Part shown: piece after piece, positions 38,206 to 47,778 of the stretch
How positions within the stretch are numbered: the stretch's first letter is position 1
Layout of the letters: every line of letters begins with the position of its first letter
Assembly (NCBI RefSeq): GCF_900520355.1
Contig: NZ_LS999521.1
Coordinates: 62,001 to 126,000 of the forward strand
Source of the DNA: Acinetobacter calcoaceticus
Lineage (GTDB): Bacteria; Pseudomonadota; Gammaproteobacteria; Pseudomonadales; Moraxellaceae
Length of the DNA stretch: 64,000 bases
Direction: 5' to 3'
The notes under the pieces: generated by a model
The model's input: the letters and a program-made list of their open reading frames with translations, nothing else
What the model was told of the DNA's origin: nothing
The model's database searches: none
Position numbers and translations under genes: made by a program

Positions 38206-39327
38206 TTATTTCGTTGTGATTTGATCAGCAGTGACATATTCCACTACTTCTAAATTAAAGCCAGATAAGGCATTGAAACGTAATGGTGAGCTAAGAAGCT
38301 TCATTTTTTCAACACCTAAGTCACGCAAAATTTGAGCGCCTACACCAATGGTTTGATATTGATGTGAAAGTGCTGCATTGGATTTCACCGGTTTTGGCTT
38401 ATTTAAATCATCCAACGCTGGTCCCAAGTCTTGCAAATGATCTTGCCCGATCCAGACTAAAACACCGCGATCACTCGCTGCAATTGTCTGTAGTGCACGG
38501 TCTAAATTCCACGCAGGTTCACCATCAGCCTTATTTAGCTTAAGCAAATCACGAATTGGACTGAAACCATGTACACGTACTGTTGTAACACCTTCTTTTG
38601 GCTCGCCTTTGACTAAAGCCAAATGGATGTCCGGGTTACCAATCTCACGATAACGATAGAGTTCAAATGAACCATATTCTGTTTGAATGGTTTTTTGATC
38701 CAGGCGTTCAACCGTTTGCTCATTGGTCATGCGGTAGTGAATCAAGTCCGCAATTGTACCAATTTTTAAGCCATGCTTCTCGGCAAAAATTTCTAAATCT
38801 GCACGGCGTGCCATTGTGCCATCTTCATTGATGATTTCACAAATAACAGAAGCTGGTTCAAGACCCGCTAAGCGTGTTAAATCACAGCCCGCTTCGGTAT
38901 GACCTGCACGATGTAGTACACCGCCTGGTTGTGCCATTAATGGGAAAATATGGCCTGGTTGTACAATATCACTTGGCTTTGCATGCGCTGCGACAGCAGC
39001 TTGAATTGTATGTGCACGCTCTGCTGCTGAAATACCAGTCGTAATACCTTCAGCGGCTTCGATTGATAAAGTAAAATTTGTACTATGCTGAGCACCATTT
39101 TGGTCAACCATCAATGGAAGGTTTAACTGCTTACAGCGCTCACGGCTTAACGTTAGGCAAACTAGACCACGTGCATGGGTAATCATGAAGTTAATATCTT
39201 CAGGACGAACATGCGTTGCTGCAATGACAAGATCACCTTCATTTTCGCGATCTTCGTCATCCATCAAGATAACCATTTTGCCTGCACGAATATCGGCGAC
39301 AAGATCTTCAACACGACTCAGCGGCAT
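38206..39327 (-). CDS. ribBA: 3,4-dihydroxy-2-butanone-4-phosphate synthase with a degenerate GTP cyclohydrolase II domain
   Basis: The N-terminal half (about 1-200) is a complete RibB, with metal site [24 protein letters not shown] and GHTEAGCDL. The C-terminal half (about 205-373) aligns with GTP cyclohydrolase II at its end ([18 protein letters not shown]). However, it has no cysteine at all, so the zinc C-x10-C-x-C motif is lost, and [13 protein letters not shown] stands where the metal-binding part should be. It is thus probably a RibB with a non-catalytic tail (RibBX type), and a separate ribA is expected elsewhere. It leads the rib-nusB-thiL-pgpA-glm unit. Confidence 0.93.
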   Translation of the reverse strand: MPLSRVEDLVADIRAGKMVILMDDEDRENEGDLVIAATHVRPEDINFMITHARGLVCLTLSRERCKQLNLPLMVDQNGAQHSTNFTLSIEAAEGITTGISAAERAHTIQAAVAAHAKPSDIVQPGHIFPLMAQPGGVLHRAGHTEAGCDLTRLAGLEPASVICEIINEDGTMARRADLEIFAEKHGLKIGTIADLIHYRMTNEQTVERLDQKTIQTEYGSFELYRYREIGNPDIHLALVKGEPKEGVTTVRVHGFSPIRDLLKLNKADGEPAWNLDRALQTIAASDRGVLVWIGQDHLQDLGPALDDLNKPKPVKSNAALSHQYQTIGVGAQILRDLGVEKMKLLSSPLRFNALSGFNLEVVEYVTADQITTK

Positions 39328-39517
39328 TCGCTTTCACCTTTTTTTGTCGTAAGACAATTTCTATTTAATAAATTTTGCATAGTTTACGCTGTTTAGAGAA
39401 TTTTGCCTATGATTCTGATTTATCCAAATTTGCTACTCTAAAGAATAGATCCAGCTTTATTTATACAAATAAATCATAAGAAAATGGAATAATTTAAAAT
39501 AAAAACGATGAATTTAA

Positions 39518-39547
39518 ATAAAAAAAACCTAGCCAAAAGGCTAGGTT
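39518..39547 (-). terminator. Intrinsic terminator of the membrane protein gene
   Basis: On the minus strand AACCTAGCC-TTTT-GGCTAGGTT is followed by a run of T, 20 bases beyond the stop at 39568. Confidence 0.85.
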
Positions 39548-39567
39548 CTGATGTGCACACTTACTTT

Positions 39568-40875
39568 TTATGAAGCTGCACTGCTTGGGCTATCATTTTG
39601 TGGGATTGATTTTTTTCCCATCAAAATCTCCGTCCGGATATTTTGAGCAAGTTCAGCACACTCTGCATTCATGCCATTAATCATAAAGGCATGACGAGTC
39701 ATGACATTACTTGGGTTTGGCATTGCAACAAGTTGATAGCTGTCTTGAATTGCCTTGAGTTGATCATTCTCAAGATATAAAGCAGATTCTTTTGCATGGA
39801 GATGTTGTGCTAAACGTTGAGCAGCCTCTTGCGCATCAATTTGCATAGCTTCTACAGCATTACAAGTTGCACTACGAGTTTGCAAAGCAAAGCGTTTATC
39901 TTCGCGGTAACGTTTATATAAAACGTCAGAAAGCAACTGGAATACGGTTCCAACCATAAGCAGACACTCTACAGCGTGAGTATGCGAAGTTGAAATCGCA
40001 AGTGTAGCGCCTTCAGCATTAAATTCATTTACGACTTCAATGTCCGATAACTTTAATTGGTAATGCTTCACGCACAACTCGATACTCTTGTTTAAAAAAA
40101 GCTGACAGAGTTTAAAGTACGGGACCGATACCGATTGGTTAACACTGCTTAATAACTGTTTAGGATCATAAAACTGAATGTTAAGTGCCAACACATGTTG
40201 GTTATTAGAATCTGAAGTTTTCTCTGGTTGTGGGCGAACCGATGGTTTACCTTTCGCTTGCTGCTGAGCTTGGGCAACTAAAGTCACCGTATTTTGTTTT
40301 TCGATTGCAAGCGCCTGAGTTAACTGCTGAATTTCATGTTTTAAACGATTTTCTTCATTAATACGTGCCAAATATTCAGTACGGGTTGGACGAGCAATCG
40401 CGCGATAGGCAAGCCATAATAAAACATGCAAAAACAGAGAAGCTAAGATTGCCAGCCATTGAGTACGCAGAATTTCCCCAATACTTGGCTGAATAAGCGT
40501 AATTTCAATAGAGCCCACTTTCTTTTCATTTTGCAGCGCATCGCGAGCAAAAATCTCACCTTGGCGAGTTTTTGAAATTCCGCTTGTTGCCAGCACTTGT
40601 TTATTGGCATCAAGAATGCGAATAGACGCAACGCTTGGATTGGTCGCATAGCGATTGGCAATCAGAGCTAAAGATACCGTATTTGCCGGTTCTAGCTCGG
40701 ATAAGCTGTCTGCAACGAGCTGACTGGTCATGAGCTGACCTTGACTCGCACGGTTTTCATTTAGCTGGTGTGTCGTTGCAATCACCAATAAAAAGGTATG
40801 CAATGCAAAACTAACGATCAGTAGGCTAGCAAATAGCCCTTGTCTAGGCGCAATCAAGTTAAACTTCCAAGGCAA
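39568..40875 (-). CDS. Two-transmembrane protein with periplasmic sensor-like region, function unknown
   Basis: The 435-residue product has a membrane segment at about 14-34 and an approximately 105-residue periplasmic part (SQLVADSLSELEPANTVSLALIANRY) that looks like a small Cache/PAS-type sensor. A second membrane segment lies at about 140-160, then a coiled coil (about 168-205) rich in Gln/Glu/Ala. A C-terminal cytosolic domain (about 228-410) has no recognised catalytic motif. It may be a degenerate nucleotide-cyclase-type output domain, but this is a guess. It diverges from serB with a 59-bp gap. Confidence 0.7.
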   Translation of the reverse strand: MPWKFNLIAPRQGLFASLLIVSFALHTFLLVIATTHQLNENRASQGQLMTSQLVADSLSELEPANTVSLALIANRYATNPSVASIRILDANKQVLATSGISKTRQGEIFARDALQNEKKVGSIEITLIQPSIGEILRTQWLAILASLFLHVLLWLAYRAIARPTRTEYLARINEENRLKHEIQQLTQALAIEKQNTVTLVAQAQQQAKGKPSVRPQPEKTSDSNNQHVLALNIQFYDPKQLLSSVNQSVSVPYFKLCQLFLNKSIELCVKHYQLKLSDIEVVNEFNAEGATLAISTSHTHAVECLLMVGTVFQLLSDVLYKRYREDKRFALQTRSATCNAVEAMQIDAQEAAQRLAQHLHAKESALYLENDQLKAIQDSYQLVAMPNPSNVMTRHAFMINGMNAECAELAQNIRTEILMGKKSIPQNDSPSSAAS

Positions 40876-40934
40876 TTATATTGAAATTCGATTATGATTC
40901 TTACAATAGTTGTCACTCAGACTAGAGTCAATTC

Positions 40935-42158
40935 ATGCGAGAAATCATTCTTATATCCTTTTTAGGACCAGACCAACCAAACCAGTTTACCCGATTAATG
41001 CAAGTACTATCCGTACATTCATTGCAAATACTGGATGTAGGTCAGGCTGTTATTCATAATCAACTTACATTGGGCATTGTGGTCGCGTCTGATAATGAAA
41101 CTGCGACCGCATTGGCAATGAAAGAAATTCTGATTTTAGCACATGATATTGGCTTAACAGTGCGCTTTAAACCAATCACAGGCGCAGAATACGATCAATG
41201 GGTAAGTGAAGGCGGCCGTACTCGTTATATCGTCACGGCTTTAGCACCTGAACTTACTGCTGCACACTTACAAGCAGTTACACAAATTGTGTCTAGCCAA
41301 GGCTTTAACATTGAAACGGTAACCCGTTTATCAGGCCGTGTCGACTTTGAAAAGGATAGCGCATTCCCACGTCGTGCATGTGTACAGTTTGGTTTAAGTA
41401 GTGGTCCAACTTTAGACGCACAAGCCATGCGTGCAGCATGTTTACTTCTTTCAAGCGAATTAAACATTGATGTTGCTGTTCAAGAAGACAACGCTTATCG
41501 ACGTAACCGTCGTTTAGTTTGTTTTGATATGGACTCAACATTAATTGAACAAGAAGTTATTGATGAGCTGGCGATTGAAGCAGGGGTGGGTGCACAAGTT
41601 GCTGAAATTACTGAAAGAGCGATGCAAGGTGAACTTGATTTTCAGCAAAGCTTCCGTGCTCGTGTTGCATTATTAAAAGGACTGGATGCTGCTGTTTTAC
41701 CTAAAATTGCAGAGCGTTTAACTATTACAGAAGGTGCTGAACGTCTTATCTCGACCTTGAAAGCACTAGGTTATAAAACGGCAATTTTATCGGGTGGATT
41801 CCAATATTTTGCTGAATATCTACAAGGTAAACTTGGTATCGATGAAGTTCATGCCAACATTTTAGATGTACAAGATGGCTTTGTAACGGGTGAAGTTAAA
41901 GGTGCGATTGTTGATGGCGCCCGTAAAGCTGAGCTATTACGTGAACTTGCAAATAAAATGGATATTTCTTTAGAACAAGCCATGGCGGTAGGCGATGGTG
42001 CGAATGATTTGCCAATGCTTGCGATTGCAGGGCTTGGTGTGGCTTATCGTGCTAAACCTTTAGTTCGTCAAAATGCAAATCAGGCTATTTCAAGTGTCGG
42101 CTTGGATGGAGTGCTGTATTTACTTGGTATGCATGACAAAGATTTAAACCGTGCTTAA
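40935..42158 (+). CDS. serB: Phosphoserine phosphatase with N-terminal ACT domains
   Basis: SerB makes serine from phosphoserine. The 407-residue product is of the long form, with tandem ACT-like domains (about 1-180) that may sense serine, and a HAD phosphatase domain (about 190-400). The catalytic motif is CFDMDSTLIEQEVIDEL (Asp198 nucleophile, Asp200), motif II ILSGGFQYFAEYL, and motif III AVGDGANDLPMLAIAGLG. A terminator follows. Confidence 0.97.
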   Translation: MREIILISFLGPDQPNQFTRLMQVLSVHSLQILDVGQAVIHNQLTLGIVVASDNETATALAMKEILILAHDIGLTVRFKPITGAEYDQWVSEGGRTRYIVTALAPELTAAHLQAVTQIVSSQGFNIETVTRLSGRVDFEKDSAFPRRACVQFGLSSGPTLDAQAMRAACLLLSSELNIDVAVQEDNAYRRNRRLVCFDMDSTLIEQEVIDELAIEAGVGAQVAEITERAMQGELDFQQSFRARVALLKGLDAAVLPKIAERLTITEGAERLISTLKALGYKTAILSGGFQYFAEYLQGKLGIDEVHANILDVQDGFVTGEVKGAIVDGARKAELLRELANKMDISLEQAMAVGDGANDLPMLAIAGLGVAYRAKPLVRQNANQAISSVGLDGVLYLLGMHDKDLNRA

Positions 42159-42567
42159 TCTATAGGGCTAAGCTTTAAGCGCTACTTCAGAGTAGCGCTT
42201 TTTTTATGCAGAATAGTTATAAAATCAAGGATGTTATGCTCAAATCGTGCACAGAAAAAAGGCAATAAAAAAATCTGAAAAAAACTTATTTTGGGCCTTA
42301 AAAACAACATATTTTTTTGTAATGACACGCCAGAATTGATGCCATATAGGGAATCGAACTTTTTGAAATTTACAAAAATGTAATGACAAAAGAATGTTGC
42401 GACAAAGTATGTCGCATTAAGAAAAGACGGGTCTTTTTTTCTAAAAAAAAACATCCATAATGCATCCTAAGCTTCAATACAAATTATGAATTAAAGTTGT
42501 TTTTAGAATGAGGTCGGGTTTTTAAGACCGAATGTTTTTAGACGTTTTCATTAAGACGGAGGTTTCT
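42159..42567. other. Intergenic region after serB, possible small RNA
   Basis: This 409-bp stretch has the serB terminator at its left end. Further right a dyad TGCGAC / GTCGCA (42399-42418 area) is followed by AAAAGACGGGTCTTTTTTT (about 42422-42440), which looks like a transcript end. A reading frame on the minus strand here is Phe-rich and follows the T-tracts, so it is not believed. Confidence 0.4.
42177..42206 (+). terminator. Intrinsic terminator of serB
   Basis: AAGCGCTAC-ttcaga-GTAGCGCTT is followed by TTTTT. Confidence 0.85.
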
Positions 42568-42903
42568 ATGGTAACAGCGAATTTTGCCGCTATCGCCGGA
42601 TTCAGCTTGATCGCTGTCGCGCTTGTTGCTGTTTTCTTTTCTCCTTACCGTCGTTGGCTTGGTTTTATGCTTGCAGGGATGTTCTTTTGGGGGCTATTGG
42701 AAGTGGTCCGTTTTGGAGTTCAAGTCACTTTTGAAATGCCAGTCACATATAGTTATTTAACTGCACTAAGTCTAGCGATGGTAATAGTTACATTTATTTT
42801 GTTACGTGAGGATAAACAGGCACAAAAGGCTTTGGCAAATCGCCAATATATAGAACATACGCCAGTATATGAAGATGATCAGCAGCAATGTTCTAGCCGA
42901 TAA
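42568..42903 (+). CDS. Small inner-membrane protein, unknown function
   Basis: The ATG at 42568 is chosen for the strong GACGGAGG site upstream. The 111-residue product has three hydrophobic segments (about 5-25, 32-52 and 60-80) and a hydrophilic C-terminal tail ending in a Glu/Asp/Gln-rich stretch. No family is recognised. A terminator follows. Confidence 0.65.
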   Translation: MVTANFAAIAGFSLIAVALVAVFFSPYRRWLGFMLAGMFFWGLLEVVRFGVQVTFEMPVTYSYLTALSLAMVIVTFILLREDKQAQKALANRQYIEHTPVYEDDQQQCSSR

Positions 42904-42922
42904 TTAAATTGTTATCTAACGG

Positions 42923-42955
42923 TAAAGAGGTATGCATAGCATGCCTCTTTTATTT
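42923..42955 (+). terminator. Intrinsic terminator of the small membrane protein gene
   Basis: AAAGAGGTATGC and GCATGCCTCTTT pair closely and run into TATTTA. Confidence 0.7.
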
Positions 42956-43148
42956 ACGAAACGTGATTTTTATTATACAAAGCATTTATTAAAAAATAGC
43001 CAGTTATGCTAGGATAGATGGGTCTGTTGACGTTTCATCTAGATTGCGTTGCCAGCTAAAAATTATCAGTTGATGCACAAAACACACGCAATGGTATGTC
43101 CTTGCTAAGTTTTGCTCTACAGTTTTCATAAAAATACAATAGGCGTGA

Positions 43149-43634
43149 ATGTTCATGAAACTTTCTTCTATACCTGTAGTCAAATTACCTCTCGTTGATG
43201 TCAGTACAGACCCGTTAGATTTATTGGTAGCAGGTTTAGTGCTGCGTATGAAGCAATTGGCACGTACTAGCCCTAAGTTTATTGAATTGATTCATGACCG
43301 CGCATTTCGTATTCAGATCGGTACGGATTTAGGTGTTGCACGTCAGATCATTATTAATAATGGACAGATTGACACTGTTGCAGGCGCACCTGAAAAAGCT
43401 GATTTTATCTTGCAGTTTGCAGATAGCGAACAGGGCGTAAAAACTTTGATTAAAGGTGACCCAACAGCATTTATGACGGGTATGCAAAACGGCAGTATTA
43501 AAATGGAAGGCGACTTCAGCCTACTTGTTTGGTTTAACCAAGTGGCTAGACTCATTCCACCTAAGTTGCCAAAACCAGTTAAAGATAAAGTACGTCAGGC
43601 ACGTGCTTTTATTAAAGAGAAAACTGGTCGTTAA
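43149..43634 (+). CDS. SCP2 sterol-binding domain protein (UbiT/UbiJ-like)
   Basis: The 161-residue soluble protein has an SCP2 fold: FRIQIGTDLGVARQIIINNG, then ADFILQFADSEQGVKTLIKGDPTAFMTGMQNGSIKMEGDFSL, the lipid-binding core. A basic C-terminal tail PKPVKDKVRQARAFIKEK ends it. In proteobacteria such proteins (UbiJ, UbiT) carry ubiquinone intermediates. Length and lone SCP2 domain are closer to UbiT, but no ubi gene is adjacent. Start may be 43149 or the ATG two codons later. Confidence 0.75.
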   Translation: MFMKLSSIPVVKLPLVDVSTDPLDLLVAGLVLRMKQLARTSPKFIELIHDRAFRIQIGTDLGVARQIIINNGQIDTVAGAPEKADFILQFADSEQGVKTLIKGDPTAFMTGMQNGSIKMEGDFSLLVWFNQVARLIPPKLPKPVKDKVRQARAFIKEKTGR

Positions 43635-43645
43635 TCGCCAGATAT

Positions 43646-43673
43646 AAAAAAACTCCCGTTCGGGAGTTTTTTT
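43646..43673. terminator. Bidirectional terminator between the SCP2 gene and dtd
   Basis: AAAAAAACTCCCG-tt-CGGGAGTTTTTTT is symmetric, with A- and T-runs on both sides, between convergent stops. Confidence 0.9.
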
Positions 43674-43677
43674 ATAT

Positions 43678-44121
43678 CTAAGCTTCGACTTCCAAATTAA
43701 ACGTAACTGGACCATCGTTAATTAAATGTACTTTCATATCAGCTGCAAAAATACCGGTTTGAACTTTTTCAAATTGTGAATGTGTATATTCAACCAGCTG
43801 TTCATATAACGCTTTGGCATCCGCTGGTGACATGGCTGGACCAAAATCTGGACGTAAACCTTTTTGAGTTTGGGCCATCAGAGTAAATTGTGAAACAAGC
43901 AGGATTCCACCATTTGCTTGAGAGACATTCCAGCCCATTTTGCCCTGTTCGTCATCAAAGATACGATATTTCAAAATCTTATCAATAAGCTTTTGGCCAA
44001 TTGCTAAAGTGTCATCTCGGCCGATACCTAAAAAAACCAGTAGTCCATGTTGGATTTCACCAGTCGTCTCACCGTCAACCACCACTTTGGCTTCAAGAAC
44101 TCGTTGTATTAAAGCACGCAT
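43678..44121 (-). CDS. dtd: D-aminoacyl-tRNA deacylase
   Basis: Dtd frees tRNA from D-amino acids or glycine mischarging. The ATG at 44121 gives 147 residues starting MRALIQRVLEAKV, as usual for the family. The specificity motifs SQFTLMA (with catalytic-site Thr) and the cis Gly-Pro of NDGPVTFNLEV near the C-terminus are both present. It stands alone. Confidence 0.96.
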   Translation of the reverse strand: MRALIQRVLEAKVVVDGETTGEIQHGLLVFLGIGRDDTLAIGQKLIDKILKYRIFDDEQGKMGWNVSQANGGILLVSQFTLMAQTQKGLRPDFGPAMSPADAKALYEQLVEYTHSQFEKVQTGIFAADMKVHLINDGPVTFNLEVEA

Positions 44122-44289
44122 AGTTAAAGCAAATTTCTGCAATTAATTGAATTGGTTTAGTTTAGCAGAATTTAAATTAAATGATTTTTAAAAGGAAATT
44201 TCATGGAATTGCAACAATGGTCTAAAAGCCCGCAATTCATTTATAAAAATATGCTTTAATGCTAAGAAGCAAGCGAATAATCATTGACT

Positions 44290-45504
44290 ATGTCTCCAAT
44301 TATCCATTCTTTACTAGATACAGACTTGTACAAATTTACGATGTTACAAGTGGTTTTGCATAAATTTCCGCAAACCCATAGTGTCTATCATTTCCGCTGT
44401 AGAAATTTAGAAGATACTGTCTATCCACTAGTAGATATTTTGGATGACTTAAACGAGCAACTCGACCATTTATGTAATCTCAAATATAAAGAAGACGAGC
44501 TTCAATATTTGCGTAAATTACGCTTTATTAAAAGTGACTTTGTTGATTATTTAGAATTATTCCAACTGAAACGACGCTTTATTAAAGCCAGTATTGATGC
44601 CAAAGGCCGATTAGATATTCATATTGAAGGTCCAATGGTCCAAGCCATGATGTTTGAAATTTTTGTATTGGCAATTGTAAATGAACTTTATTTTAGCCGT
44701 ATTAAAACCGACGATGTATGGGCTGAGGGGGAACGCCGTTTACAAGCAAAGCTTGAATTGATTCAGCAATATGAAAAAACTCAAAAACCGAATGACCCGC
44801 CATTTTTAGTCTCTGATTTTGGTACACGTCGCCGTTATAGCTTCGTTTGGCAAAAGCATGTTGTGGCAGCCTTTCATAAAACGGTGCCAAATGTATTCCG
44901 TGGTACAAGTAATGTCCTGCTTGCTAAAGAGCTAAACATTACGCCAATTGGAACCATGGCCCATGAGTTTTTACAGGCTTTTCAGGCGCTTGATGTCCGT
45001 CTGCGTGATTTCCAGAAAGCTGCTTTAGAAACGTGGGTACAAGAGTACCGTGGCGATTTAGGAATTGCCCTAACCGATGTTGTGGGCATGGATGCTTTTC
45101 TAAGAGATTTTGATCTGTATTTCGCCAAACTATTTGACGGCTTACGTCATGACAGTGGTGATCCCTATGAATGGGGCGATAAGGCCTATGCGCATTATCG
45201 TAAATTAAAAATTGACACCAAAACTAAAATGCTAACTTTTAGCGACGGTCTTAATTTGCCAAAAGCATGGGAATTGCACCAATATTTCAAAGATCGTTTT
45301 CAGGTAAGTTTCGGTATTGGGACTAATTTGACCAATGACATGGGACAAAAACCACTCAATATTGTGTTGAAACTGGTTGAGTGCAATGGACAGTCTGTTG
45401 CGAAAATTTCAGATAGTCCCGGTAAAACCATGACTGATAACGATACTTTCTTGGCTTATTTACGTCAGGTTTTTGAAATTGAAGAACTTGAAGAAGTCGT
45501 TTAA
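44290..45504 (+). CDS. pncB: Nicotinate phosphoribosyltransferase
   Basis: PncB joins nicotinate to PRPP, following PncA in NAD salvage. The ATG at 44290 gives 404 residues starting [20 protein letters not shown]. Seen are [23 protein letters not shown], the phosphorylated-His region [28 protein letters not shown] and [10 protein letters not shown]. It appears monocistronic. Confidence 0.96.
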   Translation: MSPIIHSLLDTDLYKFTMLQVVLHKFPQTHSVYHFRCRNLEDTVYPLVDILDDLNEQLDHLCNLKYKEDELQYLRKLRFIKSDFVDYLELFQLKRRFIKASIDAKGRLDIHIEGPMVQAMMFEIFVLAIVNELYFSRIKTDDVWAEGERRLQAKLELIQQYEKTQKPNDPPFLVSDFGTRRRYSFVWQKHVVAAFHKTVPNVFRGTSNVLLAKELNITPIGTMAHEFLQAFQALDVRLRDFQKAALETWVQEYRGDLGIALTDVVGMDAFLRDFDLYFAKLFDGLRHDSGDPYEWGDKAYAHYRKLKIDTKTKMLTFSDGLNLPKAWELHQYFKDRFQVSFGIGTNLTNDMGQKPLNIVLKLVECNGQSVAKISDSPGKTMTDNDTFLAYLRQVFEIEELEEVV

Positions 45505-45645
45505 GTAAAAAGTGGGCTCGCTACTTTATATTTTTAAAAGTAAGAATGCTGATATCTGATTTTCTGCTAAAGAGTTGCAGAAAATCAGAGTTTGATAGAT
45601 ATATGCTTATGCTAATATGAAATTAAGCTGGTATAAAAAGAAACC

Positions 45646-46500
45646 ATGACAATGACACTCCCTGATTTTAAACTCGATTTATTAATAGAAGCAGAAGAAT
45701 TGGTACCTTATTTAGGCAATGAATATATTCGCATTGTAGATTTGAGCCGTGCTTCTGTTTATGAGCAACTCCATATCCCGCACGCAATTCACTTAAAGCC
45801 TAAATGGTTAGTGGCTCAACAAGAAGAAGCCACTGGCATTTTGCCAGATGAAGCTGGTTTACAAGCGCTTATTGAAAAATTGAATATTTCGCCAAATCAT
45901 CATGTGGTGGTCTATGATGACGAAGGTGGAGCATGGGCTGGACGTTTAATCTGGAATTTGCATTGCTTAGGATTTACCCGCACCAGTTTAATTAATGGCG
46001 GTATTCATGCGTGGTTAGGGGCTGGACTGCCAACTACAACCGAAATTGAAAAACTTCCGAGAGTTGATGATTTAATCCAAATTGATTTATCGCATGCTGC
46101 TCAGTTTCGAGTGAACTACGAAGAACTACGAAAACAAGTCGAACAAGAAAATGTTCAATTGTGGGATTGCCGGACAAGTGATGAATATAGTGGTGTCCGT
46201 TTAGCAGCGCGACGCGGCGGTCACATTCCAAATGCCCTCCATTTTGAATGGAGTACTGCACTTAATCGTCAAAATCATCTAAAATTGCATCCGCTTGAAC
46301 GCACGCGGCAGCGCCTTGAACAACTGGGGTTTGATTTAAAACAGCCTGTAGTTGTGTACTGCCAGTCACATCACCGTTCCGGTTTAGCCTATATTTTGGC
46401 TAGGCTCTTGGGCTGGGAAGCAAAAGCCTATGATGGTGCGTGGAGTGAATGGGGCAATCGCCTCGATAGTCCTATTATTACTGGAGAATCACCGTCGTGA
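45646..46500 (+). CDS. Sulfurtransferase, tandem rhodanese domains (SseA-like)
   Basis: The 284-residue product has two rhodanese domains: an N-terminal inactive one (about 15-130, [17 protein letters not shown]) and a C-terminal active one (about 155-280). The active-site loop is CQSHHRS (Cys239). The loop differs from the CGSGVTA of 3-mercaptopyruvate sulfurtransferases and the CRKGVTA of thiosulfate enzymes, so the donor is uncertain. Its stop overlaps the psd start by four bases (GTGA). Confidence 0.85.
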   Translation: MTMTLPDFKLDLLIEAEELVPYLGNEYIRIVDLSRASVYEQLHIPHAIHLKPKWLVAQQEEATGILPDEAGLQALIEKLNISPNHHVVVYDDEGGAWAGRLIWNLHCLGFTRTSLINGGIHAWLGAGLPTTTEIEKLPRVDDLIQIDLSHAAQFRVNYEELRKQVEQENVQLWDCRTSDEYSGVRLAARRGGHIPNALHFEWSTALNRQNHLKLHPLERTRQRLEQLGFDLKQPVVVYCQSHHRSGLAYILARLLGWEAKAYDGAWSEWGNRLDSPIITGESPS

Positions 46501-47348
46501 GTTTCACATCTCGATTAAAAAAAGAATTATTTATTAAGGCGCAAAACCTTGTACCACAGCATCAATTGAGCCGTGTGGTAGGTAAAGTTGCTGCGAGCGA
46601 AAATCCAGTTGTGAAAACTGCTGTTATTCATGCATTTAAAACCAAATATGGGATTGATTTGTCGATTGCTGAACAAGGCAATGCACTGAAATATAAATCT
46701 TTTAATGAATTTTTTACTCGTGCTTTGAAAGAAGGTGTACGTCTGGTTGACGAAAATACAGACAGTATTGTATCACCTGCCGATGGTGCAATTTCTCAGA
46801 TTGGTAAAATTACTGCGGGTGAAGTATTTCAAGCAAAAGGTCAAAGCTTCTCTGTAGAGAAATTAATTGGTGACCCACAACTTGCTCAACCGTTTCAAGA
46901 CGGTGAGTTCGCGACAGTCTATTTATCTCCACGTGATTACCACCGTGTTCACATGCCATTTGCAGGTACATTAACTGAAACGTTATATGTACCGGGTGAG
47001 CTATTTTCAGTAAATCAGGTGACTGCTGAAAATGTACCGGGACTATTTGCTCGTAATGAACGCATGGTGTGTTTATTTGATACGGAACTTGGCCGTATGG
47101 CTGTTGTTTTAGTAGGTGCAATGATTGTTGCTGGTATTGAAACTGTAGCGACAGGTAAAGTGAAACCTTCAGGTCGTATCGAATTACAGCATCATCATTT
47201 GAAGCTGGAAAAAGGTGCCGAGCTTGGACGTTTTTATTTAGGTTCTACTGCCGTTATTTTATTTGAAAAAGATAAGATCGAGTGGGAACAACGTTTTAAA
47301 GCTGAGTCTGTTGTTGTGATGGGCGAGCGTATGGGGCATACAGTTTAG
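46497..47348 (+). CDS. psd: Phosphatidylserine decarboxylase proenzyme
   Basis: Psd makes phosphatidylethanolamine in the inner membrane. The GTG start at 46497 overlaps the sulfurtransferase stop; 283 residues follow. The self-cleavage motif LGST is at 248-251 (Ser250 becomes the pyruvoyl group). Conserved His residues are seen in SPADGAI to [15 protein letters not shown]. The sulfurtransferase-psd overlap suggests coupled translation. Confidence 0.96.
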   Translation: MSFTSRLKKELFIKAQNLVPQHQLSRVVGKVAASENPVVKTAVIHAFKTKYGIDLSIAEQGNALKYKSFNEFFTRALKEGVRLVDENTDSIVSPADGAISQIGKITAGEVFQAKGQSFSVEKLIGDPQLAQPFQDGEFATVYLSPRDYHRVHMPFAGTLTETLYVPGELFSVNQVTAENVPGLFARNERMVCLFDTELGRMAVVLVGAMIVAGIETVATGKVKPSGRIELQHHHLKLEKGAELGRFYLGSTAVILFEKDKIEWEQRFKAESVVVMGERMGHTV

Positions 47349-47778
47349 TAAGTTATATAAGCCTTATAAAACAAGTAAACCCTGAGTTTAATTATTCAGG
47401 GTTTATTTTTTTGATTTAAACTATATAAAAACACAATATACTATGTTGTTTGGAATTATATTATATAGAAATATAATTATTATTAAGTGATCTAAATTAG
47501 TACATTATATGAAGTAGGCCATTCATATGTGGTTAAAGTGAGTAAAAATATTAATATAATTAAAATTTTATAAATAAAAAGAGAAATAAATATTCAAGTT
47601 AGACTTAAGTCTTAATTTTTAATTTATTTAAAGATAAGTTATTAAATATAAAAAATTATTTAACTTTTAGAACAGCGAATAACTTTTTTTACATACTACA
47701 CAAATACAGCTTTGGCACACTGCTTGCTAACTATTCAGGACCTTACTGTAATTTTCATATTTTTTAGGTTCTAAAATC
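47349..47778. other. AT-rich intergenic region psd / acetamidase gene
   Basis: In these 430 bases the psd terminator is at 47377-47412. The remainder is almost only A/T up to the promoter of the next gene. No frame or structure of note was found. Confidence 0.5.
47377..47412 (+). terminator. Intrinsic terminator of psd
   Basis: AAACCCTGA-N10-TCAGGGTTT is followed by ATTTTTTT. Confidence 0.85.

Noticed and set aside
39328..39517. FMN riboswitch upstream of ribBA
   Set aside because: Only about 190 bases without the conserved paired segments of the RFN element; nothing like the required multi-helix core was seen.
42182..42454. 90-codon open frame on the minus strand, Phe-rich
   Set aside because: It starts in a poly-A/T area and crosses the serB terminator. 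It has no ribosome site, and its composition reflects T-runs rather than coding.
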